From Brachynemurus nebulosus (lineage: Eukaryota > Arthropoda > Insecta > Neuroptera > Myrmeleontidae), in assembly GCA_035578155.1 (NCBI GenBank), contig JAPWDM010000021.1, forward strand, positions 3,282,501 to 3,346,500: 64,000 nucleotides of DNA, given 5' to 3'. Every line of letters starts with the position of its first letter. Positions within the stretch are counted from its first letter, which is position 1. The notes under the pieces were generated by a model. That model was given only the letters and a program-made list of their open reading frames with translations, was not told where the DNA came from and did not search any database. Positions 1 to 12,312 of this stretch are shown piece after piece. The translations under genes were made by a program, and so were the position numbers.

Positions 1-109
1 CTTAGGCTTAATTATAACACACCAGGAGAAACCGGTGACTAAGTTAAAAATTATAGTGTTCAATACTCACCACATATCAGTACGTTTTGGATTTGGGCAT
101 TATCAGTCA
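1..109 (+). repeat. 5' LTR of Gypsy-1 (3' end only)
   Basis: Matches 6578-6686 with no difference seen by eye and ends in CA. The identity of this 109 bp suggests fairly recent insertion, although the coding region has several lesions. The primer-binding site should start right after position 109; the tRNA used was not identified. Confidence 0.85.
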
Positions 110-367
110 CGTCAACCCTGTAATCACACAATAGATATTAGGATTAGGTAGAATTAAATATTTAGGAAATAGTAATAAAAAAAAAATTAATTATATTTAG
201 CATAAATTACGATTAAGTTAATTTTAGTAGTATAATACTACTGAATTTTTTTTACATTCTCTTTCATGAAATTATCATTCCGGGCTTGAGTAATCACACC
301 CCTTGTTGGTCGCACCTGTCGCATCATCGACAACGACAATAGAACCGAACAGATTGTAACTCACCTC

Positions 368-1340
368 ATGCCGGAAACTCGTAGTCAGGTCACTACAGCT
401 CCCAAGCCGTCCGTGGAACAGGTCGTTGCACACGAACACCATGGCGCCGCCGGAAGTACACCAACCACCAGCGCTCCAACGGACACTATTCGTCGCCACG
501 TGCAGGACCAGGCCGCCGTCAACCGTCAAGTCACTACCGAACTTGAAATCCTGTCGTCTCAGGTCCACGCCCTCAAACAGCAGCTTCGAGATAACCACCC
601 CACTACAAGTACTGCCGTGTCCGGTATAGACATTCCACGCCAGTTACAAGTGCTATCCGCCACGATCAGTAATCTGGAATCCAAGATGAGCAACTTGCAA
701 ACGACAAATAACGATCAGGTTTTAAATAATACGTTACAAGACAGTAATCAATCTGTTACAGATCGTCTCCCAAATATAGACATTGTATACAGAGTGAACG
801 CGGTTAGCTACCTTGATGGTATTCCAGACTGTGAGGGTGCGAATGTAAACCGTTTGGTGGACTTCCTACAATCTGTGGACACTGTTATATGCCGTAGATT
901 ATTACACGAGCACGCACACCTTCCTACGGCTCGTATCGCAAAAGTGTAGTGGAGTGTTATTAGAGTGGTGGACAACGAACATTGACCGTTTCGCGAACTG
1001 GGTGGATTTCAAGAGACAGTTGATAAACGACTTGATCGACCCGGTCCAATTCTCATTATTGTTGACGACGTTAATTTTCTGGAACCAGCTGCCTAGTGAA
1101 AGTTTCCGCTCATACGTGCACGATGTAAAGACTAAGGCCGCCGTTCTCGAAGTTCCGATGACCGAACGACAAATAATGTCCTCTATCTGGCTACGTCGCA
1201 ACCTTTCTACGCTGGAAACGTGCCGTGTGCAACAGCCCCCATCATCGTACGCAGAGTTGGCCTCCATGGTGTCTAACCTGGAACTGTACGAGCAGCAACG
1301 GACGCTACTTCTCCAGCACGAGACCGGACCTAGGACCAAA
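368..1340 (+). pseudogene. gag: Gypsy-1 gag (capsid-like), frameshifted
   Basis: Structural Gag protein of the element. It starts at ATG 368 (MPETRSQ) with a low-complexity N-terminus and a predicted helical segment rich in Q and L. A one-base frameshift near 938-950 moves the rest (LLEWW, FKRQLIND, PSESFR, SIWLRRNL) into another frame ending at TAG 1341. No CCHC zinc knuckle was seen. The second half is closely similar to the Gag at 33450-34050, so both belong to one family. Similarity to that copy is seen directly; the capsid role is inferred from position. Confidence 0.8.
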
Positions 1341-1444
1341 TAGACAAAAAACTAGGTAACCCCGATTTTGACAATTTTACTAAACCTGATACACTATCTG
1401 CTGACTTTAAACATCTATACACTCGTCGTTGCCGACATCACGTC

Positions 1445-4400
1445 GTGTTAAATCGACTGAAACCCGAGTTAAGCCAACAGTCCCTTCCAATAGTTGAAGT
1501 GTCCGTCGGTCCGTTGAAACTCCAAGCATTGATCGACACGGGAGCAAGTTCGTCGTTGATATCTCAGAAGACGGCGAAGGTCATTGTAAACGCCAAATTA
1601 GATGTTGCTCGTTGCGTGAAGTATTCGGCGCGACTGGCTGACGGGTCGATCAAACCTGTTAATCAATTATTGGAAGTGATTATTAAGATACACCAATTCA
1701 CCTGGAAACTACAGTTCCTCGTGATTGGTCGACTTACTTACGACTTAGTACTCGGAGTTGACGCACTCAGACGGATGACTGCGACCATATCGTTCGACGA
1801 TCGTGAAATCCGTTATGCATTTACTGGTGTTTCCGCGCCGCTAAGATTACAATCTAGAAGTTATTTGAATAACATTCTGGTCAATTCTCAGTTAAATACC
1901 GCACAAGCTCGCCGATTGGAGGATTTATTGGAATCTTATAACGACGTCCTCACGGAAAAAATTGGTCGAATAGTGGGTTATGAATACCACATCGATCTTA
2001 CCGATCATATTCCGGTGAGACGTTCACCCTATCCATTAAATCCGATCCAATCGAAGGCCATGGACGAGCATATTTGAGAATTGCTTGACCAGAATATTAT
2101 AGAGCCTAGTAAGTCCGCGTACGATTCCCCCGCGTTTTAATCAGTAAGAAAGATGGTGGGAAGCGGTTGGTAATTGACTACAGAATGTTGAATGGTAAAA
2201 TAAAATACGACGCATTTCCAACTACGTCGCTTGAAACATTTTTCCATTCGCTCAAAGGGTCGACCGTCTTCTCCATCATCGATCTTACTAAGGCATTTTA
2301 TCAGATCCCATTGGATCGAGAATCGCGGTCCATCACCGCGTTTGTTACGCCCACCGGAGCCTACCAATTTACCTCTGTCCCCTTTGGATTATCGGTATCA
2401 CCTGCGAGCCTTAATCGCGTTATTTACGACCTCTTTTCGGACCTCAGGTACTCGTATGTTGTGTGCTATTTCGATGATTTACTCGTGCACTATACTTCCT
2501 TCGACGAACATCTTTTACACTTGGAGGAAGTCTTTAAGCGCCTGCGCAGTGTAGGAATGACCGCCAACCCGAACAAATCACAGTTCGCGTTGACGGAAAT
2601 CAAGTTCCTCGGACACATACTGAGCGGCGAGGGTGTACGGGTGCATCCGAGCAAATCGGCCGCCATACGGGAACTGAGAGCTCCGAAAAAACTTAAAGAG
2701 GTGCGATTTTTTTGGGCATGGTCGGATTTTTCGGGAGGTTCATTCCGAACTTCGCGATCATAGCCGCGCCCCTAAACCAACTCAAAAAGAAGGGTGTAAA
2801 ATTCCACATGGGACAGAGGGAAATTGACGCGTTCAAAAAATTCAAGGATGCACTTACCACCGCACCAGTACTTGTATATCCGGATTATTCACGGCCCTTC
2901 GTAGTGCAAACTGATGCCTCCGTAACTTTGGTCGCGGGAGTCGTACTTCAAGACCAAGGGGATGGTCTACGTCCCATACATTACGCCTCCAGACGACTGA
3001 CACCTGCTAAGTCCCGCTACGCCCCCTACGAACTTGAGGCGTTAGCTATAGTGTGGGCCCTGGAAACATTTAAAATATACTTACTCAGGTCCAAGTTCAA
3101 GTTGCAAACAGACTCAGCAGCGTTTAAGTACTTGCATTCATCTGCAAGAACCAACCCAAAAATCACTCGTTGGTTATTATCGTTAGCACGGTTTGACTAC
3201 GAAGTCGAACATATACGCAGTGACACGATCGTTGTGGCAGACGCCCTGACGAGACTGTTCTCTGAAGACCAGGAGACTGACGGGACTCCGGAAGTGGTGC
3301 ACGACTTATCTCTATTGACCGAAGTTCCATCTTTGTTTAAAAAGCTCCAGCACTATCAGCGGGACGATCCGACCTTGGGACTCCTTCTATCACGGTTACA
3401 GCGTGGTGAGAAGGTGACCGATTTTGAGGTTCGGGGAGACCTGTTGGTACGTCGCGTGGGCAAGCGGAAGTTAGTCCGGGCGGTTGTTCCCGAGTCAATA
3501 CGAGATATGGTCTTGTGCTACTACCACGATACGCACACGTCAGCTCACCCCGGTATCACAAAAACTTACAGGGCCATCGCTAGACATCTGTGGTGGCCAA
3601 ATCTGTTCAAGGACGTGCAGGAATACGTCAGATCTTACGACATATGTCAAGCGTGTAAGGCCAGTAACGAAGCCGCCGGTGCCCCATTGGCCAGTACCGT
3701 CCCAGAGGTCCCGTGGAAGAAAATATATATCGACTTCGTAGGCCCTCTGGTGATGTCGTCCACCGGACATTGTCACGCCCTGGTATTTGTCGATAGCTTC
3801 TCGAAGTTCGTCGAGATATATCCGACAAAAAACACATCACGGCGAAAGTTGTAATCGACCGACTGGAAGAACTTTTTGCAGGGTACCGATGTGTAGTATC
3901 AAACAATGGTGGATGCTTTAGATCTGCGAAATACAAGGAGATGCTTCTCAAGTGGGGGGTACGCCCAGCATACGTGTCGCCCTACAAGGCCTCTGGAAAT
4001 ATGGCCGAACGGATCAACAGAGACATACGGTCAGGAATGGCGACACTGCTGAAAAATTATGCAAAGAATCATAAAGAGTGGGCAAAATTCGTACCCTTCA
4101 TCAAGTTATCCCACAACTCCCACTACAGTGAGGCCATCAAATCATCACCGGCGGAAGCATTCCTTGGACGGCGCATCTATCAACCACTCGACCTACAGTG
4201 GAATCTCGACCACCTTATCCCGGGAGAGCCACCGAAGACTCAGGAAGAAATACGTGCCACCTTAACCCAGGCACATAACAGGATCAAGCGCTATTACGAT
4301 CGTACCAAACCAAATCATCATCGGTTCAAAGTCGGCGACTTGGTGTTACACCGAATAAGGTATGATCATAACGATCCTACATTAATAAATAAATATTTGC

Positions 4401-4651
4401 CTAGGTGGACCTCTCCCCGGAAAATCATCGAGTTTACTACACCAGGGTCGGTGATCCTCGAAGATCCCACTACAGCCGAGCGAACCAGATTACACATCGA
4501 GGACTTAAAGCGCTACCATCAACGGACTCCATACGACGCCGCCATCATAAAAGCTATCGACACACCAGCCAGGCCCCGCCGAACACCACCTGCAGCACGA
4601 CGAGTTCCGCATGAGTGTGATGGACTTCTTATGGACAATAGTGATATGTGA
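1445..4651 (+). pseudogene. pol: Gypsy-1 pol: protease, RT, RNase H, integrase; broken
   Basis: The protease has the active-site motif DTGASSS at ~1535-1556. Reverse transcriptase follows, with the catalytic YFDD at ~2468, then RNase H and the integrase zinc-finger and core regions. Lesions: TGA at 2075-2077, a frameshift between there and 2167, a frameshift near 2705, and a stop or frameshift between 3852 and 3941. In the integrase core the first catalytic Asp is in IDFVGPL, the second appears changed to Asn (SNNGG, ~3900), and the Glu is present (MAERIN, ~4003). The C-terminal region runs to 4651. The element cannot encode a working polyprotein from this copy. Confidence 0.9.
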
Positions 4652-6028
4652 CAATAATGAACAGAATGAGTGTTTAGAGTAAGATCTTGAGAAAAAACTT
4701 ATTTTTTTGTTTGCTAAAAAGGAAATCTATCGCAGTTATGATTTCGCACAGTGGTATAATTAGATTAAATTCAATTCAGCAATCACGGTGGGTGGTTGAG
4801 TGCAGGGCGTTCATTATTCCCCGCCGTGGGGGTGGGCGTGACGTTGTAATACGTCACCAGACTGAATAAGTAAATAAATACATATAAATTATCTTAAATA
4901 TCAATATTTTAATAATAACACCATCATTATTTACATCTTTTGAAAATCTAATATAAAAATATTTACAAAAAAAAAAGAATGTCACACCCTATACTCAATT
5001 TTATCTGGTACACCCTATACTTCATCTGACAGGCGGGATGCGGCAACGAAAGTGGAGATCAACATGGCAATCGGGGTAATTCCACCAAATTGTATCCTTC
5101 GTGGCGATTAAACCGATTCCTTCTAGAATCTTCGCCGATTGCCTTGTTGGGCGCCGTTACCAAAAAAAAGAGGATTCACTCATCACCTTTCAGATGGTCC
5201 GCGTCGATGATTCGACACTATTGTTGAATTCGGTAGTTAAAATTTAATGTTAAGTTTAGTAATAAAGGGTAGTGTGGTTACTCCACCCCATTTAGTGTAA
5301 AATTTTATCATGTAAGTAATTTAAATATTTATATCTAATTTTTTTATTGTTACTATTATTTTATTCAGCTCGAATAAATTTAGATTTGGTAGGTTAACGA
5401 TAGGTATAATTAGGATAATTTACGAAAATTTCGATCATTAAGGGCGGCCACATCCCACCTTACACCATACCACATATGGCGATACATTTTCGATACCTTA
5501 ATTAACGTTAAATAAATTAAAATTATATACATAAGCACTTCAGAACAGGATAGTTGTAACAAAATCGGGCTATTGCAATAGATTCAGTTTTTTTTTTTTT
5601 TTATCGAAATATCGATTATTATTTTAAAAATAACTAAAATACAATTCATTTTTTTTTGGCGAGATTATCCGGCACGAGGGGCGAAATTCCTCACATGCTG
5701 GGTCATCCCGAATTTTCGTCGGACCATTCGACCAGGGAATATCGTGTGCTTTAAACCACCGGTCGCAATTCACACATTAGATTAGTTAGTAGTAGTAAAA
5801 TAGATAGGTGATGTTGCTATTAATTGTTAATAATTTATTTTACTTAAACATGTGATTACGTATGGGGAACTGTTATTGTTAAAATTTTTTTATACAGTTC
5901 AACTAATAATATAGCAAAAAAAAAGAAATAACATTTGTTCATTGTTCATACATTTTACGCAAATCTGTGATAATTTCCATTATTTGTTAAATATATTGTT
6001 AAAGTTGAAAAAAAAAAGATAGTTTTAT
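4652..6028 (+). other. Gypsy-1 3' noncoding region
   Basis: AT-rich, no credible ORF. It contains short A- and T-runs and a 140 bp block (5835-5974) that is repeated beyond the 3' LTR. The last ~30 bp before the LTR are purine-rich. Confidence 0.6.
5835..5974 (+). repeat. 140 bp direct repeat, copy 1 (inside Gypsy-1)
   Basis: Almost identical to 6702-6841 (one mismatch noted). Copy 1 is upstream of the 3' LTR and copy 2 immediately downstream of it. Confidence 0.85.
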
Positions 6029-6686
6029 TGTAACAGCCCCTATTCACTTCAGTTATTTCAGCGTGGGGACTACATGGTCTCCAGCCATATTAACGATAAC
6101 AACTCAAATTAAATCCAAAACGTACTTACGGTTAGGATCGCCTTCTTTTCCTTTTTATTCATAAAACTATTCACATACACGGCAAACACATTATACAAGA
6201 ACAAAAAGACAAAAAAAAATTATAACTATTTACAGTAAATTTAACACAAAGGTAAAATAAAACAAATAACGACATTCATCTTTCACCACTCACTCACTCA
6301 GTCATACTACTACGACCGTCCGAGGCTTGGGGCGGTTAGGCGTACCATATTACAACCTGTGGAGAGAGAACGACATTACTTCTCAAGTAGTACGTCACAC
6401 ATACAACACCGGCGATCTTTGGTGTGTTATTTAGTCAGACAGCAAGGCACGCGATCCGCGTGTAATGTCGTCTGCATAAGATATATGGGTCCATACTCTC
6501 TATTTCCACATTTTTTAACAACGCAGTAAGGACAATGTTACAGAAATAAATGGTAGCAGAGCGTGGTTTGCTGTTCGCTTAGGCTTAATTATAACACACC
6601 AGGAGAAACCGGTGACTAAGTTAAAAATTATAGTGTTCAATACTCACCACATATCAGTACGTTTTGGATTTGGGCATTATCAGTCA
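6029..6686 (+). repeat. 3' LTR of Gypsy-1
   Basis: Begins TGTAACAGCCCC, a usual Gypsy-type LTR start, and ends CAGTCA. The end is fixed by identity to the window start; the left boundary is inferred from the TG start and preceding purine-rich tract, giving about 658 bp. Confidence 0.7.
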
Positions 6687-6701
6687 CTTTAGTCAAATCA
6701 G

Positions 6702-6841
6702 TTATTTTACTTAAACATGTGATTACGTATGGGGAACTGTTATTGTTAAAATTTTTTTATACAGTTCAACTAATAATATAGCAAAAAAAAAGAAATAACA
6801 CTTGTTCATTGTTCATACATTTTACGCAAATCTGTGATAAT
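6702..6841 (+). repeat. 140 bp direct repeat, copy 2 (outside 3' LTR)
   Basis: Starts 15 bp after the 3' LTR end and matches 5835-5974, diverging abruptly after GTGATAAT. Confidence 0.85.
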
Positions 6842-8215
6842 ATATCATAATTAAAATAAAGCACTTAATACTTATATAGTTTTTATTGGCCATTCCGACA
6901 AAAATATTTCTCCATGAACCTCAAGTTTTCCGATCGAATAAAAAATGTAATTTTTGAAGGCCAAAAATCATCAAAATTTCGCGCGAAATTTGAAACTTTT
7001 CTTAAAAACTCCGCCATTTTATTAAATTTCAAATTTTTTTCGATCGAGGTTCATGGTACGGGCAATACCTTCTAGTTTAATAAACTTTTTGGTTATTTTG
7101 ATTTCAGGCACTAGTTATTTTGATTTCAGGTACAGGTCGCCATCACTGCAGCAGTGGGGAGACTTTCTTTTGGAGCCTTGGGAAATTACAAATAGCTTCT
7201 TGAACTTTCAATTTTTTGATCCAAAAATTTTATAATGTATTTATTACATATCCATAAATATATCCTTAAAACAATAAAACATTCCATGTACTTTCTTTTA
7301 AAAAATCCCAAAAATCACCTTTTTTCAAGCGGTTATACTAGTGGTCCCCCTTAATGCAGTTTTGATGGCTCTCATGGTATTTTGTAGCGATGGAAGTTCC
7401 GTTATATCTGGGTCTTTTTTTCCATTACACACAAATTTGCGTTGTCATAGTCATTATTGTCAGTTGATCTTACTTTTCTTGTTCCTTCATTCGCAATATT
7501 CTTATGTATTGAAGGTGCATAGTCAAATTTATTTTTATCACAGTTTAGCCACTCACACGCATCATCCTGTGTATAATTTTCGTAACTCAAGAGCTACAGC
7601 TAGGGAGCTGATGCCAGGAATTTTTATATGATTCCATCTTTTGGCAGAAGTTGATAATAAGAAAGATCTGAGTAAAATAGACAATAAAAACAATTTCTGC
7701 CATTAATTTATTGCTGCGATTCTGAATGAGGGCTTTCCAACATTGTAAAAAAAGGTCCCCTATATAATGTCATCGCGTCAGCCTCTTCTTTTAATAAAAT
7801 TGTGTTAGCTTTAAAGTAAAGGAAATGTAAGTGGTAAAAATTTATCTCGCTGCGTTTTAGAATAATTTCAATTTTTGAGGATTTTTATGATATATGAATA
7901 AGTAAGTGATTTCTTCGTCAGAGAGACTAAGTTAATTATTGAAAATACTTTATAAGAAGTAAGAATATTCACTTCTGCCACTCAGATGACGCTGCATTAG
8001 AAAACTGGAGTGTTCCGAATTTGCAAAAAGAAACATACCTATGAAGACATTTAATCGTTTTTGTCTTTAAGCGTAATTGTTGCTGTTACTGTAAGAAGCA
8101 AGGAAGTAAAAATGGCAAAAAATTTCGGTGCTGATTTTTAGAAAGCAGAAAGAAAATGTAGTATTAAATGTTCTAAACAAAACAATTTTTTGTCAAATTT
8201 AATCACATACTTATT
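6842..8215. other. AT-rich interval, nothing recognised
   Basis: Only short ORFs. A minus-strand fragment at 7590-7345 reads as protein over two frames but resembles no family I can name. No terminal repeats were found. Confidence 0.4.
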
Positions 8216-8440
8216 TTAACTCAACAATTCCCAGAGTTATTTGGAGGTGACAGATATTTTTAATTTTTTTCAACTATAATTAAATATTTAAATTATGCTA
8301 ACACCATCAGAAGGCCAATAAGTGATTTTATATTTCTCTTTTGTGACAACATTATAATATAAGTCAAACAAACAAATTCATACAGTTTACAATTAAAAAT
8401 GTCTGTCACCTACAGGTTACACTGGGAATTCCCGAGTTAA
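8216..8440. mobile_element. piggyBac-type MITE flanked by TTAA (copy 1)
   Basis: Bounded by TTAA at 8216-8219 and 8437-8440. Left end reads CTCAACAATTCCCAGAG; the right end, reverse-complemented, reads CTCGGGAATTCCCAGTG. GGTGACAGA lies internally near both ends. At 225 bp it has no coding capacity. TTAA duplication is the hallmark of piggyBac elements. The same termini flank the insertion at 14212-14736. Confidence 0.75.
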
Positions 8441-9017
8441 CGAATTATAGGTAATGAAGGGATAGGATATTAGGAGTTAAAGTATCAAAATGAAAAACAA
8501 TTATTTGTTAGTTTTCTGCTACCGGTTTCGGGTTATTAACCCCATCTTCATGGCAGAAACTTTATTATAAAAGTAAATAAAAACATTGGGTAGAAATGTC
8601 AAAAATTATTTTTAACAAAAATATCAAAAATTTAAAAATAAAAATATAAAAATTTTAAAAAATTTTTTAAAAAAAAACATGCAGTACTTACGTAAAAAAT
8701 ATTTTTGTTGTGTTAGTATTTACATTATTAAAAATAATAATTGTGTCAAAATTATAATTGTTAAAAATTAAGTTATTTAAAAAGTTTTTTTCAAGAAGAA
8801 CCAAATAAAAGTTTGAAAATAATAATAATACACCAGAACTTCTTAAAGTGTGACATAGTCCGGACACACACATGAAAGTCACACTTATCGAGACACACAT
8901 TGGCGGCTCGCAAAAATCTATATTATAAAAATGTCATTTAATTAGAATTTGTGTTTGCATTACTTTAGTTTACTATTAGTTAACTTTGTAGTCGATTGAT
9001 TTACTCGCTATTGAAAC
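8441..9017. other. AT-rich interval with a Penelope-terminus-like motif
   Basis: Contains CTACCGGTTTCGGGTTA at ~8518, followed by a CCATCTTCA motif. That layout resembles sequence often found at Penelope-like element ends. No ORF supports it, so this is a weak similarity only. Confidence 0.3.
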
Positions 9018-9225
9018 GAATATGTTGTAGAACAGTCAGAAATAAGCGACACGTATTTACGACACGTATATACAATATACGGAAAAACGGTTGGAAAGAA
9101 TGAAATCGCTCTTTAAAAATTAGGGTAAAAATTGAATTTTTCAAATATGTATCCCAAAAACGGTGAGAGACAGATAAAATAAAGCACAAGTATGCTATGT
9201 TGCTTTTTAAAAAAAGCTTGCTAAT
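9018..9225. repeat. Fragment of the foldback (long palindrome) family
   Basis: Shares the order of motifs seen in the arm of the palindrome at 23690-25176: TTGTAGAACA, GACACGTATTT, GGAAAAACGGTT, a block beginning GAAATCGC, and GGTAAAAATT. It is diverged and covers only the outer ~200 bp of one arm. Confidence 0.6.
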
Positions 9226-9339
9226 GTGTTAATATGTCAATATTACCACAATACAAGTACTTCCGAATTTGGATTACCTAAATGATTAATGTAAATGACC
9301 TTATTATGTTTGCTTTTAAATGATAAATACTTGTAATTA

Positions 9340-10320
9340 TCGAAAACTTTGATCGTAAATATCTCGTAAACGGAGCGTCGTAGCGAAAAAATAACGAAAT
9401 TTTTGAAGGTTTAAGCGAAGCAAGTTGTGGATATTCCAAACACATTGCGACTGTCAAAAGCTATTTTTCGTTTCATTTAATTCTTTTATCAATTAATTAT
9501 AATTGGTTACTTTAGGCTGCATTAGTGTCATTGAGTTAGTCAGCAATAGAAAATTTTTCAAAAAATTAGTTTTCGCTAATTTTCGTAACTGCAAACTTTC
9601 AATCGTAAATATCTCGTAAAGGGTGCGTCGCAGCGAAAAAATAACGAAATTTTTGAAGGCTTAAGCGAAGCAAGTTTTGGGTATTCCGGACATATTACGA
9701 CTGTCGAAACTTACTTTTCGTTATCGAAAATTATCGATACCGAGTTACGTACCATAAATTGGTTATAATTCGTGACTTTAGGCTCCGTTAGTGTCATTGA
9801 GTTAGTCAGTAATAGAAAATTTTTTCCAAAAGTTGTATTTCGTTACTTTTCGTAATTGTAAACTTTTAGTCGTAAATATCTCGTAAAGGTGCGTCATAGC
9901 GAAAAAATAACGAAATTTTTGAAGGCTTAAGCGAAGCAAGTTTTGGGTATTCCGAACGTATTGCGACTGTCAAAACCTACTTTTTGCTATCGAAAATTAT
10001 CGATACCGCGTAACTTGTCATAAATTGGTTATAACTAGTTAATTTAGGCTCTTTTAGTCCCACTGATCTGGTCAGTAACAGAACAATTATTTCAAAAACT
10101 ACTTTTCGTTAACTTTCGCTATCGAAAACTTTAATCGTAAATATCTCCTAAACGGTGCGTCGTAGCTCAAAAATAACGAAATTTTTGAAGGCTTAAGCGA
10201 AGCAAGTTGTGGGTATTCCGAACACGTTGAGACTATTAAAACGTGGTTTTCATTATCGAAAATTATCGATATCGAAAACAACGATATTTCACTTAGTAAA
10301 AATAAACGAAATTGAATGTT
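9340..10320. repeat. Tandem repeat, four units of ~250-267 bp
   Basis: The phrase CGTAAATATCTC recurs at about 9354, 9604, 9871 and 10136. Each is followed by a GAAAAAATAACG-like stretch (diverged in the last unit), GAAATTTTTGAAGG and AAGCGAAGCAAG. Spacings are 250, 267 and 265 bp. Units carry ATCGATA-rich spacers. No ORF spans units, so this is satellite-like DNA. Confidence 0.85.
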
Positions 10321-10329
10321 ATATTAATG

Positions 10330-11105
10330 AATATAAGTGACGACTTCTAGAAAACTAGCAAAGATGTCGAAAAATCAACTTCATCATCGAATTCGTCAGC
10401 GTAGGAGACGCCAAATAGTGAGAGCTGGCAAAAATTCTAGAATATTCTACTCGTCAACTAGCAGATATATCAAATAACAGACTTCGCTGTTGAACTAGTT
10501 ACTAAAAATTAAATTAAGCAGCGCAATTTGACAAAAATTCTAGAATGTTCTATTCGTCAACTAACAAAGATATTGAAAAACCGGTTGCACTATTTAATTG
10601 GTCATCCAAAAAAAGACGAAACATCACATTTTGATAAATGTTCTAGAATATTCTATTCTGGCTAAACAGATCATTCTAGAATGTTTGCCAAAATGGGACA
10701 CTTAATTTATATTAGTTTAATTTTGGTTAGACAATTAAATGGTGCAATCGTTTTTTCAATATCTTTGTTAGTTAACAAATAGAATATTCTAGAACATTTC
10801 CCGATAAGCTATTTGGTTTCTTTTTAGGTAACTAATTCAATGGCGACGACTGCTTTGGATATCTTTGCTAGCTGACCAATAGAATATTCCACAACAGTTG
10901 TCAAGTTATACTATTTGGCCTCTTTTTCAATGATCAATTAAATGCTGTAATTGATTTTTCGATATCTTTGCTAGTTGACAAATAGAACATTCTAGAATTT
11001 TTGCCCAACTGTGCTGCTTAATCGAATTTTTAGTGATTAATTCAATAGTGAAGTCTGTTTTTTGACATTTCTGCTAGTTGACGATTAGAATATTCTAAAA
11101 TTTTA
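10330..11105. repeat. 103 bp satellite in two opposed arrays with HSE-like motifs
   Basis: The core TTCTAGAATATTC (or ATGTTC) occurs at 10435, 10538, 10641 and 10674. The reverse orientation occurs at 10782, 10985 and 11088, with a degenerate copy at 10882. Spacing is 100-103 bp within each array, and orientation flips near 10663. Each core has alternating TTC/GAA every 5 bp, the heat shock element pattern. Flanks (CGTCAACTAGCA, GATATT) also repeat. Confidence 0.85.
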
Positions 11106-11110
11106 CGTTA

Positions 11111-11587
11111 CTCAATTTACATTTGCACTTTGCATCTTACGTATGCAGAATAATATGTGCTTATATATAAGCAATAAAATTTCAAAATTTTATGACAATA
11201 GTACCTATGGTCCTAACTTTGGCTTGGTACATAATTTTCACCAACACAGATAAACGATAACATATCTGTGAGAGGAGAACCCCGCTAAGTCGCTGACGTC
11301 ACTACTAAGTCGGAATACGTACCATTACATGTCCACTGTAAATAAAGTTTAAAAAGATTTTATTTTGTTTTAAAATATTTTTAATTTTAATTATTAAAGC
11401 CGCCACTGTTTTTTGTTATTTACATCAAACTTACATACACATATGCAAATAACTACGTATTGTATTTGTTATCTCGTGAGTATGTATGTGTGAAGTCACA
11501 CTCTGGGAAGTTCACACTCTCAGAAGTTCTGCTGTAGATGGAGTGTACATGGTAAGAAACTGATATACGATTATAAAATGGCCTTTT
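11111..11587. other. AT-rich interval, nothing recognised
   Basis: No ORF above background and no clear repeats. It separates the satellite from the Penelope-like fragments. Confidence 0.4.
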
Positions 11588-12312
11588 TTATATGTTATTG
11601 AAGTTGTTGAGGGGAAAATTTCTGGATAACATTGACGTAAGTGTTATCCAATTTCGACAAATCAGCAGCCAGATTAGCATTTGGATGAATAGATTAGATC
11701 TACGAAGATTCGAGAAAGTATCTTTTCCTCCAATGAGCCTCTGTTTGTAAGATGGTGGGGTTTTCAAAATCAAAACGGTGGTCATTGTTCCATGCGTGTT
11801 GTACCAAGCCGGATGCAAAGTCGCCACGTTTTACATTTCTTCGATGTTGTTCAATTCTTTGTGAAAGACGCTGTTTTGTGTTACCTACGTAGGCCGACGG
11901 ACAATTGGAGCATCGTAGCATGTATACAACATTTTGACAACTGGATACAGGAGCACGTGGTTTCAGATTGGAATAGAATTTATTGAGATTATTTGGATAT
12001 TTAAAAGCTGGTATCAGGTTAAAAGGTTTTAAAATGTTTTTATGTTTTTAGATGTCTGTCCAAGATACGAAAGAGAGAAAAATTACTGATTTGTGTCGGT
12101 TTTTTTGTTAATGTTGGACCGATTATTGTAAAGATTTAACACAAGTTTTTTGGTGATGTTTCGTATTAAAGTCCACGGATAATTGTTTAGTCTCAGAATA
12201 TGTTGTGCATTTTTTAGTGCGATTGAGCGGTGTAAATGATGGCTAAGTTTAAGAAGTCTATTGATGAGGTTAGAGGCAACATTGTATTTTTATTGGAAGA
12301 TATGAGTGGAGC
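11588..12312 (-). pseudogene. Penelope-like element 3' fragment with GIY-YIG endonuclease
   Basis: On the minus strand 11921-11700 encodes CSNCPSAYVGNTKQRLSQRI and downstream EQHRRN, the GIY-YIG-type endonuclease signature of Penelope-like elements (C..C...Y.G.T, R..EH). The catalytic YIG is replaced by YVG. A frame change near 11750-11827 and further stops mark it as dead. It continues back to ~12312, where it meets an inverted second copy. Confidence 0.75.

Larger units (their letters stand above)
1..6686 (+). mobile_element. Gypsy-1: Ty3/Gypsy LTR retrotransposon, 5' LTR cut by window edge
   Basis: The first 109 bases recur at 6578-6686, so the window opens inside the 5' LTR and the 3' LTR ends near 6686. 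Between them lie gag, an aspartic protease, reverse transcriptase, RNase H and integrase in Ty3/Gypsy order on the + strand. All reading frames are broken, so the copy is dead. A purine-rich A-run near 6008-6020 could be the polypurine tract. The target-site duplication cannot be checked because the left end is outside the window. Confidence 0.9.

Noticed and set aside
7341..7631. 96-codon + ORF
   Set aside because: Low-complexity hydrophobic translation with no family resemblance; the minus strand reads more protein-like but is also unidentified.
9340..11105. CRISPR array
   Set aside because: Repeat units are 103 and ~260 bp with no short direct repeats and unique spacers, and the DNA is eukaryotic.
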